Shown here: positions 42,579 through 57,300 of the stretch, piece by piece
Numbering within the stretch: position 1 is the stretch's first letter
Layout of the letters: each line of letters opens with the position of its first letter
Source of the DNA: Alviniconcha marisindica
Lineage: Eukaryota > Mollusca > Gastropoda > Provannidae
NCBI GenBank assembly: GCA_018857735.1
Contig: JABMCL010002542.1
Location: forward strand, 147,501-211,500
Direction: 5' to 3'
Length of the DNA: 64,000 nt
Notes under the pieces: generated by a model
Told to the model about the DNA's origin: nothing
The model's input: only the letters and a program-made list of their open reading frames with translations
Database searches by the model: none
Program-made: the position numbers and the translations under genes

Positions 42579-45500
42579 CATGTGACCCTCCTTCTGAAAA
42601 TACACTGAGGTTTCAAAATGATAGCAAAGACAAGTTCAACAATGAAGTTTTGAACCTCCACTGTGACCCTGACCTTGAACACAGCATAGCAATCTTTTCA
42701 CTACACACTCCAGCTTATAATGATGTACCATCAAAAAGGTTTGGTCGCGAAAGGATCCAAAGGCCTGAAGATATAATGGAAACAGTCATATTTTGATTGC
42801 ATGCACTGTGACCTTAACCTTGACAATAGCAATCCATTTTTTTTGCATGACTACTACAACACTAACAGGTTTTATTACAAAAGGTTCAGCAGTTCAGAAG
42901 ATATCATCCAGACAAACATTAACTGAAATTGTGAATGTCCACACTCCAGAGTCCACTCACAAAGGCACACTCTCAAAGTCTCACTCTCAGTCTCCACTCT
43001 CAGACAGAGACACTCTCCACTCTCAGACAGAGACACTCTCCACTTCTCAGTCTCCACTCTCAGACAGAGACACTCTCCACTCTCCACTCTCAGTCTCCAC
43101 TCTCAGACAGAGACACTCTCCACTCTCAGTCTCCACTCTCAGACAGAGACACTCTCCACTCCACTCTCAGTCTCCACTCTCAGACAGAGACACTCTCCAC
43201 TCTCAAAAGCTCACTCCCCACTCTCAGACAGAGACACTCTCCATTCTCAGACAGAGACACTCTCCACTCTCCACTCTCAGACAGAGACACTCTCCACTCT
43301 CACTCTCAGTCTCCACTCTCAGACAGAGACACTCTCCACTCTCAGACAGAAGCCCACTCCCCACTCTCAGACAGAGACACTCTCCATTCTCAGACAGAGA
43401 CACTCTCCACTCTCCACTCTCAGTCTCCACACTCAGACAGAGACACTCTCCACTCTCAGACAGAACCTCTCCCCTCTCCCCCACCCACAGACAGAAACCC
43501 ACTCTCCACCCACGCAAAACCCACTCTCCACCCACAGACAGAAACACCCAGAGCACCCCTCTCCACTCTCAAACAGAAACACTCTCCTCTCAGTCTCCAC
43601 TCCCGACAGAGACACTCTCCACCTCACTCTCAGTCTCCACTCTCAGACAGAGACACTCTCCACTCTCAGACAGAAGCCCACTCTCCACCCACAGACAGAA
43701 GCCCACTCTCCACCCACAGACAGAAGCCCACTCTCCACCCACAGACAGAAGCACAGAAGCACACTCTCCCCAGAAGCACACTCTCCACTCTCAAACAGAA
43801 GCACTCTCTCCACTCTCATCTCAGACAGAAGCACACTCTCCACTCTCAGACAGAAGCCACACTCTCCACCCTACAACAGACAGAAGCACACTCTCCACTC
43901 TCAAGACAGAAGCACACTCTCCACTCTACAGACAGAAGCACACTCTCCACCTCTATGTCTCAGACAGAAGCACACTCTCCACTCAAGCAGACAGAAGCAC
44001 ACTCTCCACTCATTGTCTCAGACAGAAGCCACTCTCCACTCACAGACAGAAGCACTCTCTCCACTCTCGCAGACAGAAGCACACTCTCCACTCTATATGT
44101 CTCAGACAGAAGCACACTCTCCACTCTATATGTCTCAGACAGAAGCACACTCTCCACTCTATATGTCTCAGACAGAAGCACACTCTCCACTCACAGACAG
44201 AAGCACCTCTCCACTCTCGTCTCAGACAGAAGCACACTCTCCACTCTACCAGACAGAACCCTCACTCTCCCCCTCACAGACAGAAGCACTCTCTCCACTC
44301 TCTGTCTCAGACAAAAGCACACTCTCCACTTTTTCCAGACAGAAGCCCACTCTCCACTCAAACCAGACAGAAGCACACTCTCCACCCACCAGACAGAAGC
44401 CCACTCTCCACCACAGACAGAAGCACTCTCTCCACTCCCCCAGACAGAAGCACACTCTCCACTCAAACCAGACAGAAGCACACTCTCCACCCAAGCAGAC
44501 AGAAGCACACTCTCCACTCTCAGACAGAAGCACACTCTCCACCCACAGACAGAAGCACACTCTCCACCCACAGACAGAAGCCCCACATCTCCACCCACAG
44601 ACAGAAGCCCACTCTCCACCCACAGACAGAAGCACAGAAGCACACTCTCCACTCTCAGACAGAAGCCCACTCTCCACCCACAGACAGAAGCACATTCTCC
44701 ACCCACAGACAGAAGCCCACTCTCCATCCACAGACAGAAGCACACTCTCCACTCTATCTCAGACAGAAGCACACTCTCCACTCTATGCAGACAGAAGCAC
44801 ACTCTCCACCCACGAGACAGAAGCACACTCTCCACCCACAGACAGAAGCCCACTCTCCACCCACAGACAGAAGCACACTCTCCACTCTATATGTCTCAGA
44901 CAGAAGCACACTCTCCACCCACAGACAGAAGCACACTCTCCACCCAAGCTAGACAGAAGCACACTCTCCACTCTGTCCAGACAGAAGCCACTCTCCACTC
45001 CACAGACAGAAGCACATCTCTCCACGTCTCAGACAGAAGCACACTCTCCACTCACAGACAGAAGCACACTCTCCACTCTTAGTCTCAGACAGAAGCACAC
45101 TCTCCACTCTACATGTCTCACACAGAAAGCACACCTCCCCACCTCAGACAGAAGCACACTCTCCACTCTATGTCTCAGACAGAAGCACACTCTCCACTCT
45201 ATATGTCTCAGACAGAAGCCACTCTCCACTCACAGACAGAAGCACCTCTCCACTCTTGTCTCAGACAGAAGCACACTCTCCACTCTATATGTCTCAGACA
45301 GAAGCACACTCTCCACTCTATATGTCTCAGACAGAAGCACACTCTCCACTCTATATGTCTCAGACAGAAGCACACTCTCCACTCACAGACAGAAGCACCT
45401 CTCCACTCTTGTCTCAGACAGAAGCACACTCTCCACTCTATATGTCTCAGACAGAAGCACACTCTCCACTCAAGTCTCAGACAGAAGCACCTCTCCACTC

Positions 45501-48500
45501 TATATGTCTCAGACAGAAGCACACTCTCCACTCTATATGTCTCAGACAGAAGCACACTCTCCACTCTATATGTCTCAGACAGAAGCACACTCTCCACTCT
45601 ATATGTCTCAGACAGAAGCCACTCTCCACTCTATATGTCTCAGACAGAAGCACACTCTCCACTCTTGTCTCAGACAGAAGCACACTCTCCACTCTATATG
45701 TCTCAGACAGAAGCACACTCTCCACTCTATATGTCTCAGACAGAAGCACACTCTCCACTCTAAAAGAAGCACCTCTCCACTCTTGTCTCAGACAGAAGCA
45801 CACTCTCCACTCATCAGACAGAAGCACCTCTCCACTCTCTGTCTCAGACAGAAGCACACTCTCCACTCTATATGTCTCAGACAGAAGCACACTCTCCACT
45901 CTATATGTCTCAGACAGAAGCACACTCTCCACTCTATATGTCTCAGACAGAAGCACACTCTCCACTCTATATGTCTCAGACAGAAGCACACTCTCCACTC
46001 TATATGTCTCAGACAGAAGCCACTCTCCACTCACAGACAGAAGCACTACTCTCCACTCTCTGTCTCAGACAGAAGCACACTCTCCACTCTATATGTCTCA
46101 GACAGAAGCACACTCTCCACTCTATATGTCTCAGACAGAAGCACACCTCTCCACTCTATATGTCTCAGACAGAAGCACACTCTCCACTCTATATGTCTCA
46201 AGTTGACAGAAGCACACTCTCCACTCTATATGTCTCAGACAGAAGCACACTCTCCACTCTATTGTCCAGACAGAAGCACACTCTCCACTCTTGTCTCAGA
46301 CAGAAGCACACTCTCCACTCTATATGTCTCAGACAGAAGCACACTCTCCACTCTATATGTCTCAGACAGAAGCACACTCTCCACTCTATATAGTCTCAGA
46401 CAGAAGCACACTCTCCACTCTATATGTCTCAGACAGAAGCACACTCTCCACTCTATATGTCTCAGACAGAAGCACACTCTCCACTCTATATGTCTCAGAC
46501 AGAAGCACACTCTCCACTCTATATGTCTCAGACAGAAGCACACTCTCCACTCTATATGTCTCAGACAGAAGCACACTCTCCACTCTATATGTCTCAGACA
46601 GAAGCACACTCCCACTCTATATGTCTCAGACAGAAGCACACTCTCCACTCTATATGTCTCAGACAGAAGCACACTCTCCACTCTATATGTCTCAGACAGA
46701 AGCACACTCTCCACTCTATATGTCTCAGACAGAAGCTCACTCTCCACTCACAGACAGAAGCACTCTCTCCACTCTCTGTCTCAGACAGAAGCACACTCTC
46801 CACTCTATATGTCTCAGACAGAAGCACACTCTCCACTCTATATGTCTCAGACAGAAGCACACTCCCCACTCTATATGTCTCAGACAGAAGCACACTCTCC
46901 ACTCTATATGTCTCAGACAGAAGCACACTCTCCACTCTATATGTCTCAGACAGAAGCACACTCTCCACTCTATATGTCTCAGACAGAAGCACACTCTCCA
47001 CTCTTGTCTCAGACAGAAGCACACTCTCCACTCTATATGTCTCAGACAGAAGCACACTCTCCACTCTATATGTCTCAGACAGAAGCACACTCTCCACTCT
47101 ATATGTCTCAGACAGAAGCACACTCTCCACTCTATATGTCTCAGACAGAAGCACACTCTCCACTCTATATGTCTCAGACAGAAGCCACTCTCCACCTCCA
47201 GACAGAAGCACTCTCTCCACTCTTGTCTCAGACAGAAGCACACTCTCCACTCTATATGTCTCAGACAGAAGCACACTCTCCACTCTCATGTCTCAGACAG
47301 AAGCACACTCTCCACTCTATATGTCTCAGACAGAAGCACACTCTCCACTCTATATGTCTCAGACAGAAGCACACTCTCCACTCTATATGTCTCAGACAGA
47401 AGCACACTCTCCACTCTATATGTCTCAGACAGAAGCACACTCTCCACTCTATATGTCTCAGACAGAAGCACACTCTCCACTCTATATGTCTCAGACAGAA
47501 GCACACTCTCCACTCTATATGTCTCAGACAGAAGCACACTCTCCACTCTATATGTCTCAGACAGAAGCACACTCTCCACTCTATATGTCTCAGACAGAAG
47601 CACACTCTCCACTCTATATGTCTCAGACAGAAGCACACTCTCCACTCTATATGTCTCAGACAGAAGCACACTCTCCACTCTCAAAAAGAAGCACGCTCTC
47701 CGCTCTCTGTTCCAGACAAACGCAAGCACGCTCTCCGCTCACAGACAAGAAGCACACTCCCCACGTTCCACTTACCGGCAGTAGACACACTTCCCACAGT
47801 TTGGCGCCAGACACCCCGAGCACTCGCGGCATCGGCCTTTCCGTCTGCGCAATCGATTCAGCCGTGACCTCATCTTCTTCATTCCCGCAGGACGAATCAC
47901 TGTACTTCGCTTGGACGGCGACGCCACCTCCTCATCCGAAGAGTCTGAAATTTAAGAGACAGAGAACCGTTAGCGTAGTCAGACCATGCAATAAATAGCC
48001 TGGCTGTACCAGCGATAGACATGGCTCAGGAGCTGTGTGAGAGTCGAGGTGGCCATCCTGGGCTGTCCGTCCTAACGAGCCTTCTGGTTTCCGTGGACGT
48101 AAAGCTATACTGAACCGTGCTTCGGCACTGGTCTCAGCTTGTCCCTAATGTGTGTCAGCCGACATCTGAGGGCATTAAGCATCACTTCATCAGTGATAGT
48201 GCTGCTGATAGACATTTTCCAAACTGGTGTGACGTGTGTAAGATAGCGAAAGTGGTTCACGGAAACCGGTCAGACAATCACTGTAACCGGTCAAATACTC
48301 TGCCATCTATAGATCTACTACAAGAGCTCTACCAGCAAACATCATGTTCCCTTCCCTGTCCCTCCATCCCAGATGCACTCTCTCTGTGTGCCGCGGCTCT
48401 TTTTTTCTTCTTCTTTTTTTTGTGAGGTGGGGGGCATTGGGGGGGAGTTATTTGGGAATCGGTCAAGCTAAATAACAGCCAGTATTTCTGATCCACTGCC

Positions 48501-48821
48501 AAGTTGGTTTCCGGCATATGCTGATCTTAACCGATAAAATACCAAAAATGACCAGTTAACATGAACCCTGTGTACGCTTATAAAGTTATATACCAACCTG
48601 TTTCCCAAGGCTTCAAGACACATCACAATGACGCCCCACTGTAGTTCATCAAAAAACAGGTAATAACTGTATGCACTACAGTGACAAGCTGAGACAACCT
48701 GCACAGGTGCCCATCTGTCTTCGCTAAGGTTTACGTACTAGTAAATCTCAACTACTAACTCAAGACAATTCTCTTCTCAGAATATTTTAGAACACTGTCC
48801 TTCCTATACAGCTGTCTGTGC

Positions 48822-48904
<83 letters not shown>

Positions 48905-48930
48905 TGTGTGTGTGTGTGGGTGGTGTGTGT

Positions 48931-48989
<59 letters not shown>

Positions 48990-51900
48990 TGTGTGCGTGT
49001 GTGCATCTTGTACATAGTTATGCTTGGAACCCTTGTTGATGTGTACATTATGTGTTAGCACTTGTTAAACTGCAGATAACATTTTCTATTTCAATGTACA
49101 TTATGTGTGTCATGTTTGTTCAGTACTCTGAGCCTCTGAGGGGTAGGCACTTTACAAATTTCCATTCCGATGATTATTCTTATTCTTATTAAATCTCAAC
49201 TCTACTTCATCAAAACGAAACAAAACGATGTCATAAAAGAAGAATAAAAATAATAAAATAAAAGAAGCGGGTTTTAATGATGCCCAGACAGGCAGACACA
49301 ACCCGTATCACTACCCACCTCTTCTCTCCGCTCGGCTGGCCGCCTGACTCTGCAAAAGCCGCTCCTTCTCAGGGGAGGGGAGAGCACTCAAGGTGGGTGA
49401 CCCGGACCGTTCTGGGGGAGCAGGAAAAGTGGCGAGGGGTTTGGGCAGCACCACTGCCGCGCGGCGACACACGTGTTTGATTCGCGGACCGCCAGACTCC
49501 CTCTTCACAGATGCGGTCTCTCTGGATTTCTCTGCAGTTGTCTCCCCTGGTTCTTTCTTGCTAGGCAGCGAGATCGGGGAGAGGGATGAGACAATTCTTG
49601 GTGGCGAAGCTAGAACAAACAATTTTTACGGTAAATTTATGTTGTGTTTGTACAGGGAAACATTGTTTAATGGTGGGTTCACAGGATTGCAGAAGTTTGC
49701 AACTTTCCAAAAGTTGCATATCTTTGCAACTTTTTGAAATAACAAACGGATGACAAAAAGATCGAGTTGAATCAAGCGTAGAAATGTGCCCCCAAGCAGA
49801 ACAGTAGCTTCACAGAGTAAAATTATTTTTTTCATGGAATTATGTTTTGTATGCGCAGGATGGTGCTTTTTACTGCCTTTTATGCACTTCTTTCACTCGA
49901 CAGCCTGTTTTGGGTCGGTCTTTTTTAGATTCAAACCGATCAGACAACCCAGGTAAGCACACAGTCCACGATAAAATATTAAAGTTATCGAAACGGGCAA
50001 AGGACAGAAAGTAAAGGCAAAATAACTGAAACAAAGACCTACCTGTCACCACAACTACTTGTATACCTGCCCATAGATGTACCTATTCATGACCCTACCT
50101 GTTCATTTTCACTTTCATTCTGATAACCATTATGATCGACCCGTCAACGTTTCTACTGTTCTACATGTCCACATATGTACCTGTTCATCACTATACCTGT
50201 TCAGTTTATTTCTTCTTTTTCGGCATAACCTGCACAGTGACCTTTCAACTCATCTACTGGGGTACCTACACACAATCCACCCAAAAATAAATTTACCTGT
50301 TTACCCTCATGCTTCTCATTCGTCTAACCATAAAGACCTACCTGTTTCCACAACTACTTGTGTACCTGCCCATAGATGTACCTGTTCACGACCCAACCTG
50401 TTCATTTTCACTTTCATTCTGATAACCATTATGATCGACCCGTCAACGTTTCTACTGTTCTACATGTCCACATATGTACCTGTTCATCACTATACCTGTT
50501 CAGTTTATTTCTTCTTTTTCGGCATAACCTGCACAGTGACCTTTCAACTCATCTACTGGGGTACCTACACACAAATCCACCCAAAAATAAATTTACCTGT
50601 TTATCCTCATGCTTCTCTTTTATCTTTACAACAAAGACCTACCTGTCACCACAATTACTTGTATACCTGCACATAGATGTACCCGTTCATGACCCTATGT
50701 GTTAATTTTCAGACTTTCATTCCACACAGATCCACCTGAAAATAAATTTACCTGTTTATCCTCATGCTTCTCTTTCGTCTTTACAACAAAGACCTTCCTG
50801 TCACCTCAACTACTTGTATACCTGCCCACAGATGTACTCATCCAACTTGATATGTAAACTTACCTGTCCACTTACAGTTACAGACCCGTCTATATACCCA
50901 CCGATCATGTTCATCTTGATCCTTTCTTTCCGGTTAACCACGAAAATTTACCTCTACGCTCACCATCCTAGTCCAAAGATACTATTACCTTAGTGGAAAT
51001 GTACGTGGACAGATGAGAAGATTCCACAGGTGTATTAATCATCAAAACTATTTGTGGGTAGGGAGAGGCATAACTGTGCCGACATGTTTGCAGTGAGCCG
51101 TCAAGAACAGCAAGAAAATGCTTGTGTGGATAAACGGGTAGTTTTGTGACTATTCCCAGGCAGGAAACCCTAGCTCGTTAAAATTTTTTTTTTCACCCAT
51201 TAACTGACGGGTAGGTCTGTGGTTTGGGGAGACAATACCCCAAATTTGGGCATGTATGTGGTGCCAGTTGTATTTAATAAAAAGGGCAATTTTTGTCGGT
51301 CGGGAAAACCAAAAGGGTTAAATGCGTCGAAAAACTTTTACATTTTAAATTGAAACGATTTGGTTTTTTTGGGGCAGGGGGGTTTATGGCCATCAGGGGG
51401 CACCAATCATAGGGGTTTGTAGGGGGGTAGCCCAATAGCTTTGTGGTTTCCTACCCAAAATTTTTTGGGAAAAGGAAAAATTAATTTTTTGAATTTTTTC
51501 TTTGACAAGAAAGGTAGATCAATTATCATTCATATGTGTGGTAAGGTAGGTTCATACATAACCATGGTGGTAGAATAAAACACATTAATTACTGTTATGT
51601 AGATGTATAATAGTAGCCGGTAGATCTGTAGTTAGGGGCAAGCCTCGTGCCCCGCCCAAAGTTTACTACTTTTAATTTTTTGATTAGATCTAGACACTTT
51701 CTTCTGTATGATTACAGACTCGACTAAATAAATTTTAGTAGACTCGATGTGCTGTCTTGACAATGAAAAGTATTCATATTCTGCCAATGTAGGCGCAGGT
51801 GTGTTTACGATATTATTTCTGATGCAGCTGTGACCAGTAATAAACTGAATCAACACATCAAACAGGCTGCACTATCATAAAAATGCGATCAACTGAATAA

Positions 51901-53332
51901 TATTGGTAGTAGATTCGGTGTGCCAGTTCCAAGTTGCGTAAGTTTGAAAACTAGGGTTCAGACAATCCCAGAACTTTGCAACTTGTCGCAGATCTTTGCA
52001 ACTCGGTCTGGTGGGATGAAACCACACCGAACGGTAAATAAATCAACATGGATGTGCAGAGTATAGATTACCTTTCCATCTTTTATCTGTTGTCATTATT
52101 ATATTTTTATGTGCTGCAGTTATTTAATGCCAGCCTATTTCATGATGTATGTGACGATGAAATTCGAGGCAGTAATTTCCGACACTGACTGAAAACTTTC
52201 ACATCTTTTACGACTATGCAACATGGAAAGGTATGGTCAAACCGCACAGTACATGAAACTGATAGGAAATCAATCTCTCTTTCATATGGTATGGTTAAAA
52301 TTTACGGTGGTGTTGTATATATTCACCAGTTAGACAGTTCATGACGGTACCCCTTTTGTTGGTAAAACCCTTTTAAAATTTCCCTTCCAAAACGCTGTTT
52401 TTCGCAAAGTTTTCAACACGGGCTGGTGTGGTTTAATTAAAAAAAAACAGAATAATCTGAACCCGAAGGAAACATATAGAAAAAAAAACCCTTTTTTCTT
52501 TCTGGTGGTACCAAATTTCCCTTAAATTTTTAAAGCCCTAGGTTTTTTAGCAGTAATCCAGTTTCTGAAGCAAGTGACAACAAAAAGTTGCATAAGTATG
52601 CAACTTTTTAAATGTTTAAAATTTAGAGTTAGGGAGATAAAGGGGGGTGTTTTAAAAAAAAGGGAAAATTAAACCGTTATGAAATAAGGAAATTTCCCCC
52701 ACTTTTACCTTTTCAATTTTCCCTTTTCCCCCCACTCCATTTTTAAACGGTAGGGCCCTGGGGAAACCAACAAAACCCACCCAAAAAACGCTGAAGAAAA
52801 GGTGGCCAAAACAAAAGTTTTCCAAAATTTTCCCGTGGCAAAATGAACTGATTTCAAATGTAAAAACAGGTAGAACAATTTTTTTTTCACGTGGTACCAC
52901 TCTTTAAAATTTTTCCCTGCTCTAGAATTTTTTTTAATAACCCAACCCCCAAATGGCTTCAAAAAGTTGCATAAGAAAGCAACTTTTTGGCCTTTTGAAA
53001 TTTTTTAAAAATTTTTGACACTTGGGCCAGAAGTTTGAAACGGGCTTTTGGGTTTTTTCAAAATAAACAAAATTGGGAATTACATAGGGTAAAGGGCTCG
53101 TAGAAAAAAAAAACTTTCATTAATTTTTTCTTTAAAGGTGTTGGGTTTTTTTTTTTAACATACAGGCTGTGGTTTTTTAACAGCAACGTCGTTTCTGACC
53201 CCAAGGGGCGACGCGTAGTAATACATTTTTGGGGGAAACTTTGCAACCCTTCTTTCAAACGGTTAAACCCCCCATAAATGTATTTTGTTTTTTTTAAAAG
53301 GGAAAAATTGTTTTTTAAATTACCAAAACCTA

Positions 53333-53380
<48 letters not shown>

Positions 53381-53666
53381 TGGGGCCCCCCCCCCCCCCC
53401 CCTTTATCAGTCTAAAACCCAAGATTTAAATCCCCTGAAGCCCTCTCGCCCCCACCCCCCCCCCAAATCTATCTTTTGATCCCACCCAAAAACAAAAAAA
53501 ATCCCAAAAACCAAAGAGCCTCCCCCCCCAAACCCCGGGTACCCAAAACTTCCCCCCCCACCCCCACCCCCCCAACCCCCCCCCACACACCCCCCAACTT
53601 GTAAAAGTGTTATATTTCCCCCCCCTTCCCCCAAAAACCCTTTTGAAAAGGACCAAAAACCCCCTT

Positions 53667-53721
<55 letters not shown>

Positions 53722-54150
53722 CCCATCCCCATCAATCTACCCAAAGACAAACTCACCAAATACCCCCAACCCCCACCCCTTAAAAAAAACCTGCTAAAAC
53801 TAATAAAAGTGCTTGCATGAATCCACCCAAAGACAAGAAAAGACCACACCAAAGAAACCCCCACCCCCAACCCTGCTACCAATCCACCCAAAGGCAAAGA
53901 CAAACTCACCAAAGACCCCCACCCACCAAAACAAAACAAAAACAACCACCCTGCTGTCATTAATCATACTCAAAGTATCATCAATCCACATAGACTGATA
54001 GAGACAAAAAACACCAAAAAACACCACACCAAAAAATCACCACCACCACCCAAACCCTGCTATCAATCTATAGATCTACCTTGAGACAAACTCACTAGAC
54101 ACCCCTCCACCCATAATACTTTGTATCAAAGACAAACTCACCAAACTCAC

Positions 54151-54182
<32 letters not shown>

Positions 54183-54342
54183 ACCCACTGCTATCAATCT
54201 ATCTACTAAAAACAAATAACTACAAAAACAAACTCACCAACTCCCCCCCCCCCCCACCCCCACCATCCACTAATTGTATCAAAAGACAAACTCACCAAAG
54301 ACACCCCCCTTCACGCATAATACCTTCTATCACTCACCAAAG

Positions 54343-54378
<36 letters not shown>

Positions 54379-57300
54379 AATGAATCCCTACTATCAAAAG
54401 ACAAACTCACCAAGGACACCCCTTCACCCATAATGATAACACCTTCTATCAAAGATAAACTCACCAAAGGCCCCCACCCCCCCATTAATCCCTACTATTA
54501 AAATACAAACTCACCAAAGACACCCCAACAAACTCACCAAAGACCCCACACCTCACCCCCACCAATTAATCCCTACTATCAAAAGACAAACTCACCCCAT
54601 CACCCATAATACCTTCTATCAAAAGACAAACTCACCAAAGACACCCTTTCAGTTTCACCCATAATACCTTCTATCAAAGACAAACTCACCAGACACCCAT
54701 TCACCCATAATACCTTCTATCAAAAGACAAACTCACCAAAGACACCCATAATACCTTCTATCAAAGACAAACTCACCAGACACCCCTTCACCCATGATAC
54801 CTTCTATCAAAGACAAACTCACCAAAGACCACCCACCAAAGACCCCCCCCTCCCAATAATAAATCCCTACTATCAAAACACAAACTCACCAAAGACACCC
54901 CTTCACCCATAATACCTTCTATCAAAGACCCCCCCACCCCCACCAAAGACCCTCCCCCCCAATAATAAATCCCTACTATCAAAAGACAAACTCAAAGACA
55001 CCCCTTCACCCATAATACCTTCTATCAAAGACAAACTCACCAAAGACACCCTTTCACCCATAATACCTTCTATCAAAGACAAACTCACCAGACACCCCTT
55101 CACCCATGATACCTTCTATCAAAAAACAAACTCACCAAAGACACCACTGCACCCATAATACCTTCTATCAAAGACAAACTCACCAAAGACACCCATAATA
55201 CCTTTTATCAAAGACAAACTCACCAAAGACACCCCTTCACCCATGATACCTTCTATCAAAGACAAACTCACCAAAGACACCCATAATACCTTTTATCAAA
55301 GACAAACTCACCAAAGACACCCCTCCCCATATACCTCTATCAAAACACAAACTCAAAGACCCCCCACCCCCACCAAAGACCCCCCCCCCAATAATAAATC
55401 CCTACTATCAAAAGACAAACTCACCAAAGACACCCCTTCACCACAATACCTTCTATCAGACAAACTCACCAGACACCCCCCCTACACCCTAATACCTTTT
55501 ATCAAAGACAAACTCACCAAAGACACCCCTTCACCCTAATACCTTCTATCAAAGACAAACTCACTTACCTTCTATCAAAGACAAACTCACCAAAGATACC
55601 CCTTCACCCTAATACCTTCTATCAAAGACAAACTCACCAAAGACACCCATTCACCCATGATACCTTCTATCAAAGACAAACTCACCAAAGACCTCCCCCA
55701 CCTCCACTAATGAATCCCTACTATCAAAAGACAAACTCACCAAAGCCCCCCCCCCCTTAATTCCTACTATCATTGTATCAAACTTTAGACAAATTCACCA
55801 AAGACACCCCTTCACCCTTAATACCTTCTATCAAACTCACCAAAGCCCCCCCCCCAATACTTTAATCCCTAAATCAAAAGACAAACTCACCAAAGACACC
55901 CCTTCACCCACAATACCTTCTATCAAAGACAAACTCACCAAAGACCCCCCACACCCCCCTTCCCTGACCATTACTGTCAAAGACCAACTCACCAAATCCT
56001 CCCTGGCTACCCGGCGACACGCTGGCCATGAGCGGCGACGGCTGGCTGTTGGGCGAGTCAAACGGGTGGAGGGCGCCCGACCCAAGCACCGAGATGGACA
56101 AGGGGCTGGTCACTCCGGGCCTCGGAGAGTGGCGCTGCGGCTCACACCTCCTGCCCTTCTGCTTCGCCTCCCGTTTGAGCTGCGCTTTCAGCGACCGGGC
56201 CAGCGCCGCCTTGGAGCGGTTCAGAGCCGTGCGGTTTAGCTGCAGCTTGGCTTTGCGCAGCATGATCTGGCCGCTGCGCTTGGTGAGAATGGATTCCTTC
56301 CCGTCTTTGTCCCGGCGCGGGAGCTTCATCGGGCCCGCCCGGTTGAACGTTTTTGGGGCGGAGGACGGAGCCTTGGGGAACAGGGTGAACTTTTCCTTCT
56401 TGGATCCGTTGGGCTTGAGCGGGTCGCCCTTGAACGAGGAAGCGTCCCCGCCGCCATTTTCACTCTCGGACCCGGGCGTGAGGTCCTCAGACTGACGTTT
56501 GATCATCCTCACTTTGAGGCTGGGGACGCGCTGGCGTTTACCTTCCACGATCAGCGGCTGCTCCAGCAGGCCTTTTCTGAACGGGGACATCTCGGCCATC
56601 ATCAGCAGGTCCGAGCTGCCGCCGGCCGCTTCCGGCGTCTCCAGCTTGTGCTGAGTCACAGCCACTGTGGGGGACACGTCGAGCTGCTGCAGCTGCTTGG
56701 CTGACGGCGCAGCTTCCTGGGCACTTTTAGAATCCGCCTTGGCCAAAGACTTAGCAGTCACTGTCGACTCGGCTTTAAACAACGCTTTCTCAGTCCTTCT
56801 GCTCGCACTCTGGGGAGTGACACCGGCGGCTGGGGTGTGTTTGGGGGCTCTCTGAGGAGTAGAGCAGGAGACCGGAGCCTGTCCGGACACTGCGTTCTGT
56901 TTCCGGGCTCTTTGGGAAGTAGAACCGGGGGTGGCTGAATTCACTTTCTGCCCCCTCTGGGCAGCCGGGCTCGGTGCTGGAGTCTGCTTAAGGGTTCTCT
57001 GGGAAGAAGAAGAACTGGCGGCTGGAGCCTGCTTCTGGCCCCTTTGGGGAGCGGAACTACAGTTAGGAGTCAGCTTCTGGCATCTCCTGCTCGCACTAGA
57101 GCAGGATGGGACAGATGACGTGCTCGGTGTTGCAGCACTGGACTCGGCCGCCTTGTCCCCTTCACAGTCAGCACCAGGGGACGGGGGCGCAGAAGGGGGG
57201 GTAAACTCCACCCGAGGGCGTTTGATCAACAGGGCGGAAGGTATGGGGTCATCCTCGATGAAGCGCTTGTTCGGAATGATGGCACGACGGGACCGGGAAA

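Noticed and set aside
42793..47998. Plus-strand open frames of 715, 719, 524 and 1,284 codons
   Set aside because: They are readings of the 33-bp minisatellite in three frames (unit divisible by three, few stops) and have no start context, domain or non-repeat body.
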